This document shows positions 1-7,140 of a stretch of 14,667 nucleotides of DNA, piece by piece. Within the stretch, counting starts at the first letter, position 1. Every line of letters begins with the position of its first letter. A program made the translations under genes and the position numbers. Origin of the DNA: Candidatus Margulisiibacteriota bacterium (lineage in GTDB: Bacteria > Margulisbacteria > WOR-1 > O2-12-FULL-45-9); NCBI GenBank assembly GCA_028714935.1, contig JAQTLJ010000011.1, positions 1 to 14,667 on the forward strand, read 5' to 3'. The notes below the pieces were generated by a model, which was given only the letters and a program-made list of their open reading frames with translations, was not told the origin of the DNA and did not search any database.

Positions 1-518
1 TTGATGACCGGCTGACAGCGGAAGATAATCTTCGTTTTCACGGTTATTTGTACCATATGGACCGCGGCCTGATCAATAAAAGGATTGCCGAGGTCATGGA
101 ATTGGTCGAGCTTTACGACCGCCGGAAGGATTATGTGAAAAAGTTTTCCGGCGGCATGAAGCGGCGGCTGGAGATCGCGCGCGGCTTGCTGCATTGCCCA
201 AAACTCCTTTTCCTGGACGAGCCGACCCTGGGGCTTGACCCGCAGACGCGCCTGCATATCTGGGAATATATCCTGAAAATGAGGCGGGAGGCGGGACTAT
301 CGATCTTCATGACCACCCATTATATGGAAGAGGCTGAGGTCTGCGACCGGATCGCGATTATCGACCACGGCAAGATAGTTGACCTGGATACGCCGGCAAA
401 ATTAAAAGAAAAGCATGCCGAACCGACACTGGAACGGGTCTTCCTGAAAATAACCGGGCGGGAAATTCGCACGCAGGCCGGCGAGTCTGCCTGGGTGCAG
501 TGGATGAGGCGGCCATGA
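1..518 (+). CDS. ABC transporter ATP-binding protein, DrrA/CcmA type (5' end outside window)
   Basis: Nucleotide-binding subunit that would hydrolyse ATP to drive the ABC-2 permease encoded next. The reading frame is already open at base 3 (DDRLTAEDNLRFHG, the usual LTAxENLxFxG stretch), so the gene starts upstream and the Walker A P-loop is not in the window. Visible in order are the ABC signature FSGGMKRR, Walker B with catalytic Glu (LLFLDEP), the D-loop (LGLDPQ) and the switch His (TTHYMEEAE). The tail LERVFLKITG is the 'TLEDVFLxLTG' ending of the drug/lipid/polysaccharide exporter ATPases. The stop overlaps the permease start as ATGA, so the two are translationally coupled. Substrate cannot be read from the sequence. 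The family call is firm; the DrrA-like grouping rests on the C-terminal motif and the partner gene. Confidence 0.93.
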   Translation, partial: DDRLTAEDNLRFHGYLYHMDRGLINKRIAEVMELVELYDRRKDYVKKFSGGMKRRLEIARGLLHCPKLLFLDEPTLGLDPQTRLHIWEYILKMRREAGLSIFMTTHYMEEAEVCDRIAIIDHGKIVDLDTPAKLKEKHAEPTLERVFLKITGREIRTQAGESAWVQWMRRP

Positions 519-1267
519 TGGGCGATTTCTGGGCAATATATATCCTTTGGTTGAGGGACTTGAAGCACTACTGGTATGATAAGACCAGGATCATCGCTTC
601 GCTCGGCCAGCCGCTTTTGTTCCTCTTTGTCCTGGGGACGGCGCTTTCACCGTCTTTTAAGGGACCGGTCGGGGTGAATTTTTCTGAATTTATTTTTCCC
701 GGGATAATTTCCATGACCGTTCTTTTCACTTCGATCTTTTCGGCGGTGTCAATTGTCTGGGACCGGGAGTTCGGCTTCTTGAAGGAAGTCCTGGTCGCGC
801 CGGTCTCGCGCTGGACGATCGTGATCGGCAAGGCGCTGGGGGGTTCAACGGTCGCCGTGATCCAGGGGTGCATTATGCTGCTCCTGGCGCCGCTGGTCGG
901 GGTCAAGTTATCCGTGTTGATCGTTATTCAAGCCGTCCTGATCATGTTCCTGATCGCGGTCGCCATCACCGGCCTGGGGATCACCATCGCCGCCAGGATG
1001 AAGGAGATGGAAGGGTTCCAGATGGTGGTCAATTTCCTCATCATGCCGATCTTTTTCCTTTCCGGGGCGCTGTTCCCGCTCGACCAGCTGCCGGACTGGC
1101 TGGCTTTCCTGACGCGGATCGATCCCTTGACCTACGGCGTTGATCTGCTGCGCGGCGTTATACTTGGGGTCAGCGCTTTTCCGCCAGCCTTGAGCCTGAC
1201 GGTCATCCTCTGTTTTACCTTTGTGATGTTTGCCGTAGCGGTCATTGAATTCAATCTAGCGGAATGA
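515..1267 (+). CDS. ABC-2 type transporter permease, DrrB family
   Basis: Integral membrane partner of the preceding ATPase, about 250 residues, the normal size for single-domain ABC-2 permeases. After a short basic N-terminus (LRDLKHYWYDKTR) come about six hydrophobic helices. The cytoplasmic loop IVWDREFGFLKEVLVAPVSR is the characteristic ABC-2 motif that contacts the ATPase, and the segment FFLSGALFPLDQLPDWL before the last helices is typical of the family. I chose ATG 515 because it forms an ATGA overlap with the ATPase stop and has GAGG at 506-509. An in-frame GTG at 500 would add five residues, and ATG 518 is also possible. Its 3' end overlaps the convergent DUF192 gene by 12 bp. It probably exports a hydrophobic molecule, lipid or glycan; nothing local says which. 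Confidence 0.92.
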   Translation: MMGDFWAIYILWLRDLKHYWYDKTRIIASLGQPLLFLFVLGTALSPSFKGPVGVNFSEFIFPGIISMTVLFTSIFSAVSIVWDREFGFLKEVLVAPVSRWTIVIGKALGGSTVAVIQGCIMLLLAPLVGVKLSVLIVIQAVLIMFLIAVAITGLGITIAARMKEMEGFQMVVNFLIMPIFFLSGALFPLDQLPDWLAFLTRIDPLTYGVDLLRGVILGVSAFPPALSLTVILCFTFVMFAVAVIEFNLAE

Positions 1268-1690
1268 AGGCCGATCGCCGACCTTAAGGCCGCTGCTTTT
1301 TATCTCGCCGGCGTTCAGTTCGATCACCCGGTCAAACCTTTCGTTCGACCTTATCGGTAATTCCGCTTTCCGGCCGGAGCAAGGAAAATTCTCGGTCAAT
1401 TCGATCACCCGTCCGTTCCTCAGCCAGATAATATCCAGCGGGAACTTCATTCCCGCCATGCAGAAATCAACATGCACTGCTTGCGGAAAAACAAAGAGCA
1501 TGCCGTGATCTTCGGCCAGCTTAGGGCGATTTGACAGGCCGGACCATCGTTTTTGAGGCGTATTAGCTACTTCCAGCAGATAGGTCTTTTGACCGATCTC
1601 TGCCTGGATGAACCGGGCCGGTTCCTGCGGGCGGGGCACGACCGTGCTCATCAGAACGACCAGACAAAAACAATAATTCTTGAGCTTCAC
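1256..1690 (-). CDS. DUF192 family exported protein (COG1430)
   Basis: Small protein of about 144 residues. Residues 1-20 form a basic-hydrophobic leader (MKLKNYCFCLVVLMS), so it is probably exported; no lipobox is clear. The DUF192 fold spans residues about 27-140, with the hallmark pieces TPQKRWSGLSNRP, HGMLFVFP, HVDFCMAGMKFPLDIIWL and the closing ELNAGE. At the family's usual 'FWMKNT' site this protein has FCMAGM, losing the Trp and Asn. The biochemical role of DUF192 is unknown. The start is GTG at 1690 with no Shine-Dalgarno sequence, but a strong extended -10 lies only a few bases upstream, which fits a leaderless transcript. It is convergent with the ABC permease (12-bp overlap) and divergent from purS. 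An in-frame ATG at residue 14 would cut the signal peptide and is less likely. Confidence 0.85.
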   Translation of the reverse strand: MKLKNYCFCLVVLMSTVVPRPQEPARFIQAEIGQKTYLLEVANTPQKRWSGLSNRPKLAEDHGMLFVFPQAVHVDFCMAGMKFPLDIIWLRNGRVIELTENFPCSGRKAELPIRSNERFDRVIELNAGEIKSSGLKVGDRPSFR

Positions 1691-1696
1691 GCTGCT

Positions 1697-1705
1697 ATTA
1701 TACCA
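1697..1705 (-). promoter_or_regulatory. Extended -10 promoter for the DUF192 gene (leaderless)
   Basis: On the minus strand the sequence reads TGGTATAAT, a consensus TATAAT (1702 to 1697) with the TGn extension. No convincing -35 is seen, as is usual for extended -10 promoters. Initiation about 7 bases downstream would fall at or next to the GTG start at 1690, leaving essentially no 5' leader. Confidence 0.6.
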
Positions 1706-1718
1706 CGGCTTAAGCCGG

Positions 1719-1747
1719 TTGATTTACGGTCGAATTTTTGCTATTAT
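1719..1747 (+). promoter_or_regulatory. Promoter of the purSQL-nfnAB operon
   Basis: TTGATT (-35, 1719-1724), a 17-bp spacer, then TATTAT (-10, 1742-1747) with a TGc extension at 1739-1741. Predicted initiation is near 1754, giving a short leader of about 15 bases that contains the ribosome site AGGAAAGG (1753-1760) eight bases before the purS ATG. No riboswitch-sized leader or clear purine operator fits in this space, so control by a purine or glycine riboswitch at this position is unlikely. Confidence 0.6.
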
Positions 1748-1768
1748 CAACCAGGAAAGGAAGTTTAA

Positions 1769-2011
1769 ATGTTTGAAGCCGAGGTTAAAATTACCCTCAA
1801 AAAAACAGTCGCTGATCCTCAGGGTCTGACTATCAAGCATGCTTTGGAATCGCTGGGTTTTACTTCCCTGGAACAGGTCAGGATGGGGAAGTTCATTACG
1901 ATCCAAATAAAGGCAAAGGATAAGGCGCAGGCGCAGGCAGAGGTGGAGGCAATGTGCGCCAAACTCCTGGCTAATCCGATCATTGAGGATTACACAGTCG
2001 AGGTAAAATGA
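1769..2011 (+). CDS. purS: Phosphoribosylformylglycinamidine synthase subunit PurS
   Basis: Eighty-residue small subunit of the three-part FGAM synthase, which holds PurQ and PurL together so that ammonia from glutamine can reach the synthase site (fourth step of purine synthesis, cytoplasmic). Length is typical for PurS. The N-terminal strand [11 protein letters not shown], the segment [16 protein letters not shown] and the C-terminal strand [10 protein letters not shown] match the family from end to end. The start has a good ribosome site (AGGAAAGG) eight bases upstream. Its stop overlaps the purQ start as ATGA, pointing to coupled translation of the complex in equal amounts. First gene of the operon that continues through nfnB. 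Confidence 0.96.
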   Translation: MFEAEVKITLKKTVADPQGLTIKHALESLGFTSLEQVRMGKFITIQIKAKDKAQAQAEVEAMCAKLLANPIIEDYTVEVK

Positions 2012-2685
2012 AATTTGGAGTCATTGTTTTCCCCGGGTCCAACTGCGACCAGGACTGTTTTCACGTTGTTAAGAACGTCGTTAAACAGCCGGTCGAATAT
2101 ATCTGGCACAAGAATACCGGGCTGGATAATTTTGACTGCGTCGTTATTCCCGGCGGCTTCAGCTACGGCGATTACCTCCGCTGCGGCGCGATCGCCAGGT
2201 TTTCCCCGATCATGGAGTCGGTCATTAAATTTGCCAAGGCCGGCGGTCTGGTCATCGGCATCTGCAACGGTTTCCAGGTCCTCTTGGAAGCGGGACTGCT
2301 GCCCGGCGCCATGCTGCGCAACAAAAACCTTCACTTCATCTGCAAATTCGTTGAATTGAAAGTTGAGGCGACTGACACGCCGTTCTCTTCGAAGTATAAG
2401 AAAGGGGAGATCGTCCGGATCCCGAACGCCCATAACGAAGGGAATTATTATATTGATGATAAAGGTTTGGCGGAGTTGAAAAAGAATAACCAGATCGTCT
2501 TCCGCTACGTCAGCAATCCCAACGGCGCGGTTGACGATATCGCCGGGATAGTCAACCAGAAACGCAACGTTCTCGGCATGATGCCGCATCCGGAGCGCTG
2601 CTCTGAAGCTGAATTAACGTCAACCGACGGCCGGCCGATCTTTGAATCCATTGTGGGATGGTTAAAACAACATGGTAGAACGTAA
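2008..2685 (+). CDS. purQ: Phosphoribosylformylglycinamidine synthase subunit PurQ (glutaminase)
   Basis: Class I glutamine amidotransferase of 225 residues that releases ammonia from glutamine for PurL. The nucleophile is Cys86 in GICNGFQ; the rest of the triad is His194 and Glu196 in MMPHPER. The N-terminus [14 protein letters not shown] and the loop [18 protein letters not shown] are diagnostic of PurQ rather than other GATase-1 enzymes. Length is normal for the small bacterial form. It starts inside the purS stop (ATGA) and ends 14 bp inside purL. No disruption or unusual insert is visible. Confidence 0.97.
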   Translation: MKFGVIVFPGSNCDQDCFHVVKNVVKQPVEYIWHKNTGLDNFDCVVIPGGFSYGDYLRCGAIARFSPIMESVIKFAKAGGLVIGICNGFQVLLEAGLLPGAMLRNKNLHFICKFVELKVEATDTPFSSKYKKGEIVRIPNAHNEGNYYIDDKGLAELKKNNQIVFRYVSNPNGAVDDIAGIVNQKRNVLGMMPHPERCSEAELTSTDGRPIFESIVGWLKQHGRT

Positions 2686-4873
2686 CATTTATTGTGCCCT
2701 TGGTCTGAATGACCAGGAATATCAGAAGATCGAGCAGATCATGGGGCGGGAGCCGAGCTCGACCGAGCTGGCCATGTTTTCTGTTGAATGGTCGGAGCAC
2801 TGCGGTTATCCGCGCTCGCGCAGCCTACTCGGACTTTTTCCCAAAGAAGGGAAATACCAGGCGATGATCGGTGAGGATTCGGGCGGGATATTTTACGCCG
2901 ACACGGCGATCGTCTTTAAGATGGAAAGCCATAACCACCCGTCGCAGGTCGAACCGAAGCAGGGGGCGGCGACCGGGGTGGGCGGGATCATCCGCGATAT
3001 TTTTACCGCCGGCGCTAAGCCGATCGCTTCGCTTGATTCACTCCGCTTTGGGCCGCTGACCGAGCCTTATAACCGGTTCTTGCTGAAAGGGGTCGTTGAC
3101 GGGATCGCTTTCTACGGCAACTGCCTGGGCGTCCCCACGGTTGGCGGCGAGGTTTATTTTGACGAGTCCTACAGCGGCAACTGCCTGGTCAACGCGATGA
3201 GCATCGGTATTTGCCCCAAGGATCAGCTAGCCCGCGCCAGGGCCTTCGGGGTCGGCAACTCGATCATGTATGTCGGCTCAAGTACCGGGCGCGACGGGAT
3301 CGGCGGCTGTTCGGTCCTGGCTTCGCATGAGTTCGGCGAAGGGGAAGAGAAACGTCCGACCGTCCAGATCGGCGACCCGTTCACGGAAAAGTGCCTGATC
3401 GAAGCGACGCTGGAAATGCTGGCCACCGGCCACGTGGTCGGCATCAAGGATATGGGAGCGGCGGGGTTGACCTGTTCCTCGGCGGAGATGGCGCACGCCG
3501 GCGAGTCCGGGATGGAGATCGACCTGGACAAGGTGCCGCTCCGGGAAGAGGGGATGGAAGCCTACGAGATCATGATGTCGGAATCGCAGGAGCGGATGCT
3601 GGTCTGTGTTAAAAAAGGGAAAGAAGAGGAGATCTCCGACATTTTTAAGAAATGGGACCTGCACGGAGTGGTGATCGGCCAGGTGACTGACGATAAGAAT
3701 ATCCGGGTCAAATACCAGGGGAAAGTGGTCGCCGATATCCAGACCGAAGCGCTGGCCAAAGCGCCGCTTTATCAAATGCCGTTCCAGGAACCGGCGAACC
3801 TTAAGGTGATGAATACACTGGACCTTAAAACGATACCGATACCGGCTGACTCTAACCAGGTCTTATTGTCACTCTTATCATCACCCACCATTGCCAGCAA
3901 AGAATGGGTCTATGAGCAGTATGACCATATGGTCCAAACGAATACTACTGTTCTGCCGGGCTCTGATGCCTCGGTCTTGCGAATAAAGGGGAAAGAGTGG
4001 GGGCTGGCCGCGACTTCTGACTGCAACAGCCGTTACTGTTTGCTTGATCCTTACCGCGGCGCGCAGATCGCAGTGGCCGAAGCGGCGCGCAACCTGGTCT
4101 GTTCCGGCGCCGACCCGGCGGCGGTTACTGATTGCCTGAACTTCGGCAACCCGGAAAAGCCGGATCGCTACTGGTACTTCAAGAACTGTGTTATGGGTAT
4201 TGTTGACGCCTGCAAAGCGTTTAATATCCCGGTCGTTTCCGGGAACGTTTCCTTTTATAATGAGAGCCCCAAAGGGGCGATCAATCCGACGCCGACGATC
4301 GGCATGATCGGCATCCTGCCTGATGTTGCCAAACGCTGCACGCAGTATTTCAAGGACGACGGTGATGTGATAATTTTGCTGGGGGAAACAAAAGAAGAAC
4401 TTGGTGGGAGTGAATATTTAAAAGTAATCCATGGGAAGGTCGCCGGGCAGGCTCCGGAGTTGGATCTCCTAAAAGAAAAGGCGGTCCAGAAAGCGGTCTA
4501 TGAAGCGATCCAGCAAGGGCTCCTTAACTCTGCCCACGACTGTTCCGAAGGCGGGTTGGCTGTAGCCTTAGCGGAATGTTGTGTTTCTAATAGGGACAAA
4601 GCCATCGGGTCCAACATCAATTCGTCATTCGTCATTCGTAATTCGTCATTAAGGAAGGACGCGCTCCTGTTTGGTGAGTCCCAGTCCAGGATTATCATCT
4701 CGTGTTCGAAAGATAAAACAGCCAAGGTCGAAGCCTTGGCCAAAGCCAACCAGGTCCCCTGCCAGAAGATCGGTCAGGTCGGCGGGGAAAGCCTGAAGAT
4801 TGAAGGCTTGATCGACCTGCCTCTCAATAAATTGAACGATGCCTGGCGCGGGGCGCTGAAACAATATGTTTAA
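2672..4873 (+). CDS. purL: Phosphoribosylformylglycinamidine synthase subunit PurL (small form)
   Basis: ATP-dependent synthase subunit, 733 residues, the usual size for the PurSQL-type enzyme. It converts FGAR plus ammonia to FGAM through an iminophosphate. Two AIRS/PurM-like halves are visible. Catalytic His43 lies in [11 protein letters not shown]; the ATP/Mg region follows as MESHNHPSQ (84-92) and [14 protein letters not shown] second-half marker is LLFGESQSR (about 666-674). The first half ends near the SESQERM segment. Residues 650-660 ([11 protein letters not shown]) are encoded by a tandem heptamer array (4620-4650) in what looks like a surface loop before the FGES motif. I recall a shorter loop there in homologues, so it is probably an in-frame acquisition. 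It overlaps purQ by 14 bp and nfnA by 8 bp, so all five genes are likely cotranscribed. Confidence 0.97.
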   Translation: MVERNIYCALGLNDQEYQKIEQIMGREPSSTELAMFSVEWSEHCGYPRSRSLLGLFPKEGKYQAMIGEDSGGIFYADTAIVFKMESHNHPSQVEPKQGAATGVGGIIRDIFTAGAKPIASLDSLRFGPLTEPYNRFLLKGVVDGIAFYGNCLGVPTVGGEVYFDESYSGNCLVNAMSIGICPKDQLARARAFGVGNSIMYVGSSTGRDGIGGCSVLASHEFGEGEEKRPTVQIGDPFTEKCLIEATLEMLATGHVVGIKDMGAAGLTCSSAEMAHAGESGMEIDLDKVPLREEGMEAYEIMMSESQERMLVCVKKGKEEEISDIFKKWDLHGVVIGQVTDDKNIRVKYQGKVVADIQTEALAKAPLYQMPFQEPANLKVMNTLDLKTIPIPADSNQVLLSLLSSPTIASKEWVYEQYDHMVQTNTTVLPGSDASVLRIKGKEWGLAATSDCNSRYCLLDPYRGAQIAVAEAARNLVCSGADPAAVTDCLNFGNPEKPDRYWYFKNCVMGIVDACKAFNIPVVSGNVSFYNESPKGAINPTPTIGMIGILPDVAKRCTQYFKDDGDVIILLGETKEELGGSEYLKVIHGKVAGQAPELDLLKEKAVQKAVYEAIQQGLLNSAHDCSEGGLAVALAECCVSNRDKAIGSNINSSFVIRNSSLRKDALLFGESQSRIIISCSKDKTAKVEALAKANQVPCQKIGQVGGESLKIEGLIDLPLNKLNDAWRGALKQYV
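4620..4650 (+). repeat. In-frame heptamer array in purL, ATTCGT(C/A) x4.4
   Basis: Four consecutive 7-bp units ATTCGTC, ATTCGTC, ATTCGTA, ATTCGTC followed by ATT. Because 7 and 3 share no factor, the protein repeats every seven residues ([11 protein letters not shown]). The array opens no stop codon and lies between the AECC helix and the FGESQSR motif of PurL. This style of short heptameric array recalls the STRR repeats of cyanobacteria, but it sits inside an essential gene. Confidence 0.85.
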
Positions 4874-5702
4874 GATCATAAAAAAAGAAAAACTGAACGA
4901 AAGCGTCACGCGCCTCATTGTGGAGGCGCCGCATATCGCGCGGGCGGCCAGGCCCGGCAATTTTGTGGTCGTTATCCCGGCCGAAAATGCCGAGCGCATC
5001 CCCTTAACGATCGCGGACGCCGATAAAGAGCGGGGGACGATCTCGATCATCTTCCAGATCGTCGGCGCGACGACCCGGGTCCTGGATTCTTTGAAAGTCG
5101 GCGATGAAATTGCCCATTTGCTTGGCCCGCTTGGAGTCCCTTCCCATATAGCAAAATACGGCACGGTTGTCGTCATCGGCGGCGGAGTAGGCATTGCAGA
5201 GATCTACCCGGCAGTCAAAGCGTTAAAGAGCGCGGGGAATAAAGTTATTGCGATCATCGGTGCCAGGTGCAAGGACCTTCTTATATTTGAAAAAGAACTG
5301 AGAACTGAGAGCTCAGAACTAAAAATCACGACCGATGACGGAACTTGCGGGCGCAAAGGTTTTGTGTCCGATGAGCTGAAGGATCTGATCGCTTCAGGGG
5401 AAAAGATCGATCTGGTTATTGCTGTCGGCCCGGTGCCGATGATGAAGGTCTGCTGTGATGTAACTAAAGCTCATAATATCCGGACCGTTGTTTCTTTAAA
5501 TCCGCTGATCCTCGACGCCACCGGCATGTGCGGCATCTGTCGGGTCACTGTCGGAGGAAAAACGAAGTTCGCCTGTGTCGAAGGGCCGGAATTTGACGGG
5601 CATGAGGTCGACTTCAAAGAGCTGACCGAAAGGCTGAAGGCGTACAAGGACGTGGAGAAGCGGGCGGATGAGCACGTCTGCCGGCTGTTAAGCAATGGCT
5701 GA
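4866..5702 (+). CDS. nfnA: NADH-dependent ferredoxin:NADP+ oxidoreductase subunit A (NfnA / SudB-like)
   Basis: Small subunit (278 residues) of the NfnAB flavoenzyme, which couples NADH and reduced ferredoxin to NADP+ reduction by electron bifurcation; the same family is annotated as sulfide dehydrogenase subunit beta. A ferredoxin-reductase-like FAD domain comes first (RIPLTIADAD at 44-53), then an NAD-binding domain with GGGVGIAEIYPAVKALK (105-121), then a C-terminal [2Fe-2S] site. The cluster ligands Asp217, Cys222, Cys225 and Cys237 have the spacing (5, 3, 12) of the unusual Asp-Cys3 set I recall from Thermotoga NfnA. This supports Nfn rather than PyrK, and the adjacent nfnB supports it again. 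It starts inside purL (8-bp overlap) and ends 8 bp inside nfnB. Residues about 144-152 (ELRTESSEL) come from a heptamer array. SudAB-type sulfide/polysulfide chemistry is an alternative that sequence alone cannot exclude. Confidence 0.92.
   Translation: MFKIIKKEKLNESVTRLIVEAPHIARAARPGNFVVVIPAENAERIPLTIADADKERGTISIIFQIVGATTRVLDSLKVGDEIAHLLGPLGVPSHIAKYGTVVVIGGGVGIAEIYPAVKALKSAGNKVIAIIGARCKDLLIFEKELRTESSELKITTDDGTCGRKGFVSDELKDLIASGEKIDLVIAVGPVPMMKVCCDVTKAHNIRTVVSLNPLILDATGMCGICRVTVGGKTKFACVEGPEFDGHEVDFKELTERLKAYKDVEKRADEHVCRLLSNG
5294..5321 (+). repeat. In-frame heptamer array in nfnA, AGAACTG-type x4
   Basis: Four abutting 7-bp units: AGAACTG, AGAACTG, AGAGCTC, AGAACTA. They encode ELRTESSEL between the NAD-domain segment KDLLIFE and TTDDGTCGRKG. 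From memory of the family the stretch is about the same length as in homologues (EMRxxSDEL), so the array appears to have replaced or drifted into sequence with a compatible meaning rather than simply lengthening the protein. The same AGAAC-type unit recurs in the radical SAM gene at 9523-9560. Confidence 0.85.
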
Positions 5703-7140
5703 AAAAAAGCAGAGACAACATATGAGAGAGCGGTCCGCGGCGGAGCGGATCCGTGATTTCCAGGAAGTGCCGCTCGGTTACACTCCGGAACAGGCGATCG
5801 AAGAGGCCAAGCGCTGTATCCAGTGTAAAAACCCCAAATGCGTCGGCGGCTGTCCGGTAGAAATTGATATCACCGGATTTTTGAAATTTGTAGCCGAGGG
5901 GGATTTTGCTTCGGCAGCTGAAAAGATCAAAGAGACCAATGCTTTGCCGGCGATCTGCGGCCGTGTCTGCCCGCAGGAAGACCAGTGCGAAAAAGAGTGT
6001 ATTCTCGGAGTCAAAGGGGAGCCGGTGGCCATTGGCAGCCTGGAGAGATTTGTGGCGGACTGGGAGCGGGAATCCTCACCCCGTCCCTCGACTCGCTACG
6101 CTCGCTCGGGACACCCCTCTCCATCAAAGATGGAGAGGGGAATGAATTTCGACGATAGTCGAAAGAAAGGGGTGAGGATAGCTGTTGTCGGGTCAGGTCC
6201 GGCAGGCTTAACCTGCGCCGGCGACCTGGCACGGCTGGGTTATCAGGTGACGATCTTTGAGTCGCTTCACGTGACCGGCGGAGTTTTAACTTACGGCATC
6301 CCTGAATTCCGTCTTCCCAAGGCGATCGTTAACCTGGAAGTTGAGTACGTTAAAAGCCTCGGCGTTGAGATCAAGACCGATATGCTGGTCGGTAATGTCT
6401 ATACGATCGAGGAGCTGCTCAAGGAATACAAAGCGGTCTTTATCGGCTCCGGCGCCGGCTTGCCCAAGTTTATGAACATACCGGGCGAAAATCTGGACGG
6501 CGTCTATTCGGCCAATGAATATCTCTTCCGCGTCAACATGATGAAGGCGTGGCAATTCCCTGAATATCTGACGCCGGTTAAGATCGGCAAGAGGGTAGCG
6601 GTCGTCGGCGGCGGGAACGTAGCGATGGATTCAGCCCGGGTTTCGCTGCGCCTGGGGGCGGAAGAGGTCACGATCCTTTATCGCCGGACGCATGACGAAA
6701 TGCCGGCCAGAAAGGAAGAAATAGAGCGGGCGGTGGAAGAGGGGATCGTTTTCAAGATCCTGACTTTACCCATCAAGTATCATGCAAACAACGAAGGTTG
6801 GGTCTCGGAAGCTGAATGTATTCAAATGGAATTAGGTGAGCCGGACTCATCGGGCAGAAGGCGGCCAGTAGAAATCCCAAACTCAAACTTCAAAATCCCA
6901 ATTGACACCGTGATCGTAGCGATCGGCAATTCCCCGAATCCGCTGGTCCCGCACCGGACCCCGAATTTGAAAACGGAAAAGTGGGGCGGAGTGATCGTGA
7001 CCGCGGCCGGTTTAACCTCGATCCCCGGCGTCTACGCCGGTGGTGACATTGTCCGCGGCGCTGCTACTGTCATATCTGCGATGGGTGATGGGAAAGTGGC
7101 GGCCAAGGCGATTCATTCTTTCCTGGGGCCGACCAAATAG
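5695..7140 (+). CDS. nfnB: NADH-dependent ferredoxin:NADP+ oxidoreductase subunit B (NfnB / GltD-like, SudA-like)
   Basis: Large subunit, 481 residues, of the NfnAB complex; homologues are often named NADPH-dependent glutamate synthase small chain or SudA. The N-terminal double [4Fe-4S] domain has Cys41, Cys44, Cys49, Cys53 and then Cys88, Cys92, Cys98, Cys102 (ICGRVCPQEDQC). The FAD Rossmann motif follows (AVVGSGPAGLTCAGDLA, 163-179), then the NADPH motif (VAVVGGGNVAMDSAR, 301-315) and the closing FAD motif (YAGGDIVRGAATVISAMGDG). Residues about 126-161 come from a 108-bp palindromic element inserted in frame in the linker between the Fe-S and FAD domains, and residues 394-402 from a heptamer array. 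All catalytic motifs are intact, so the protein should work. It overlaps nfnA by 8 bp and the convergent hydrolase by 28 bp. No glutamate synthase large-subunit gene is in the window, which together with nfnA favours Nfn over GltD. Confidence 0.92.
   Translation: MAEKKQRQHMRERSAAERIRDFQEVPLGYTPEQAIEEAKRCIQCKNPKCVGGCPVEIDITGFLKFVAEGDFASAAEKIKETNALPAICGRVCPQEDQCEKECILGVKGEPVAIGSLERFVADWERESSPRPSTRYARSGHPSPSKMERGMNFDDSRKKGVRIAVVGSGPAGLTCAGDLARLGYQVTIFESLHVTGGVLTYGIPEFRLPKAIVNLEVEYVKSLGVEIKTDMLVGNVYTIEELLKEYKAVFIGSGAGLPKFMNIPGENLDGVYSANEYLFRVNMMKAWQFPEYLTPVKIGKRVAVVGGGNVAMDSARVSLRLGAEEVTILYRRTHDEMPARKEEIERAVEEGIVFKILTLPIKYHANNEGWVSEAECIQMELGEPDSSGRRRPVEIPNSNFKIPIDTVIVAIGNSPNPLVPHRTPNLKTEKWGGVIVTAAGLTSIPGVYAGGDIVRGAATVISAMGDGKVAAKAIHSFLGPTK
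6072..6179 (+). repeat. 108-bp palindromic element inserted in frame in nfnB
   Basis: Perfect 11-bp terminal inverted repeats (ATCCTCACCCC at 6072-6082; its complement at 6169-6179) bound exactly 108 bases, or 36 codons. Inside are three further inverted repeats in series: GTCCC/GGGAC (6083-6087 with 6108-6112), a perfect 12-bp stem with AAA loop (6114-6125 with 6129-6140) and TTCGAC/GTCGAA (6148-6153 with 6158-6163). Outer stem plus three arms would fold as a four-way junction. The nfnB frame stays open, encoding a Ser/Pro/Arg-rich hydrophilic linker (SSPRPSTRYARSG and onward). The last codons supply the first residues of the FAD-domain strand (VRIAVVG). Confidence 0.88.
6873..6900 (+). repeat. 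Degenerate heptamer array in nfnB, AATCCCA-type x4
   Basis: Four abutting 7-bp blocks AATCCCA, AACTCAA, ACTTCAA, AATCCCA, followed by ATT. They encode IPNSNFKIPI just before DTVIVAIGNSP of NfnB. The first and last units are identical; the middle two are looser, so this is the weakest of the arrays, but the phase and unit length match those in purL and nfnA. Confidence 0.55.

Noticed and set aside
868..1143. Plus-strand frame inside the ABC permease
   Set aside because: Out-of-frame shadow with Arg/Asp/Gly-rich composition typical of alternate frames in GC-rich DNA; the permease explains the region fully.
1553..1768. Plus-strand frame of 71 codons ending just before purS
   Set aside because: Lies antisense to the DUF192 gene and across two promoters; no ribosome site or family match.
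4620..5321. CRISPR-like repeats
   Set aside because: Units are 7 bp, directly abutting without spacers, and inside coding genes; no cas genes are present.
6072..6179. tRNA-like cloverleaf
   Set aside because: Although an outer stem and three arms are present, arm lengths, loops and the lack of T-loop and acceptor features do not fit a tRNA, and the segment is translated as part of nfnB.
5695..7140. Glutamate synthase small subunit (GltD) as the product name
   Set aside because: Homology is real, but the preceding nfnA with the Asp-Cys3 cluster and the absence of a GltB gene make the Nfn/Sud complex the better reading.
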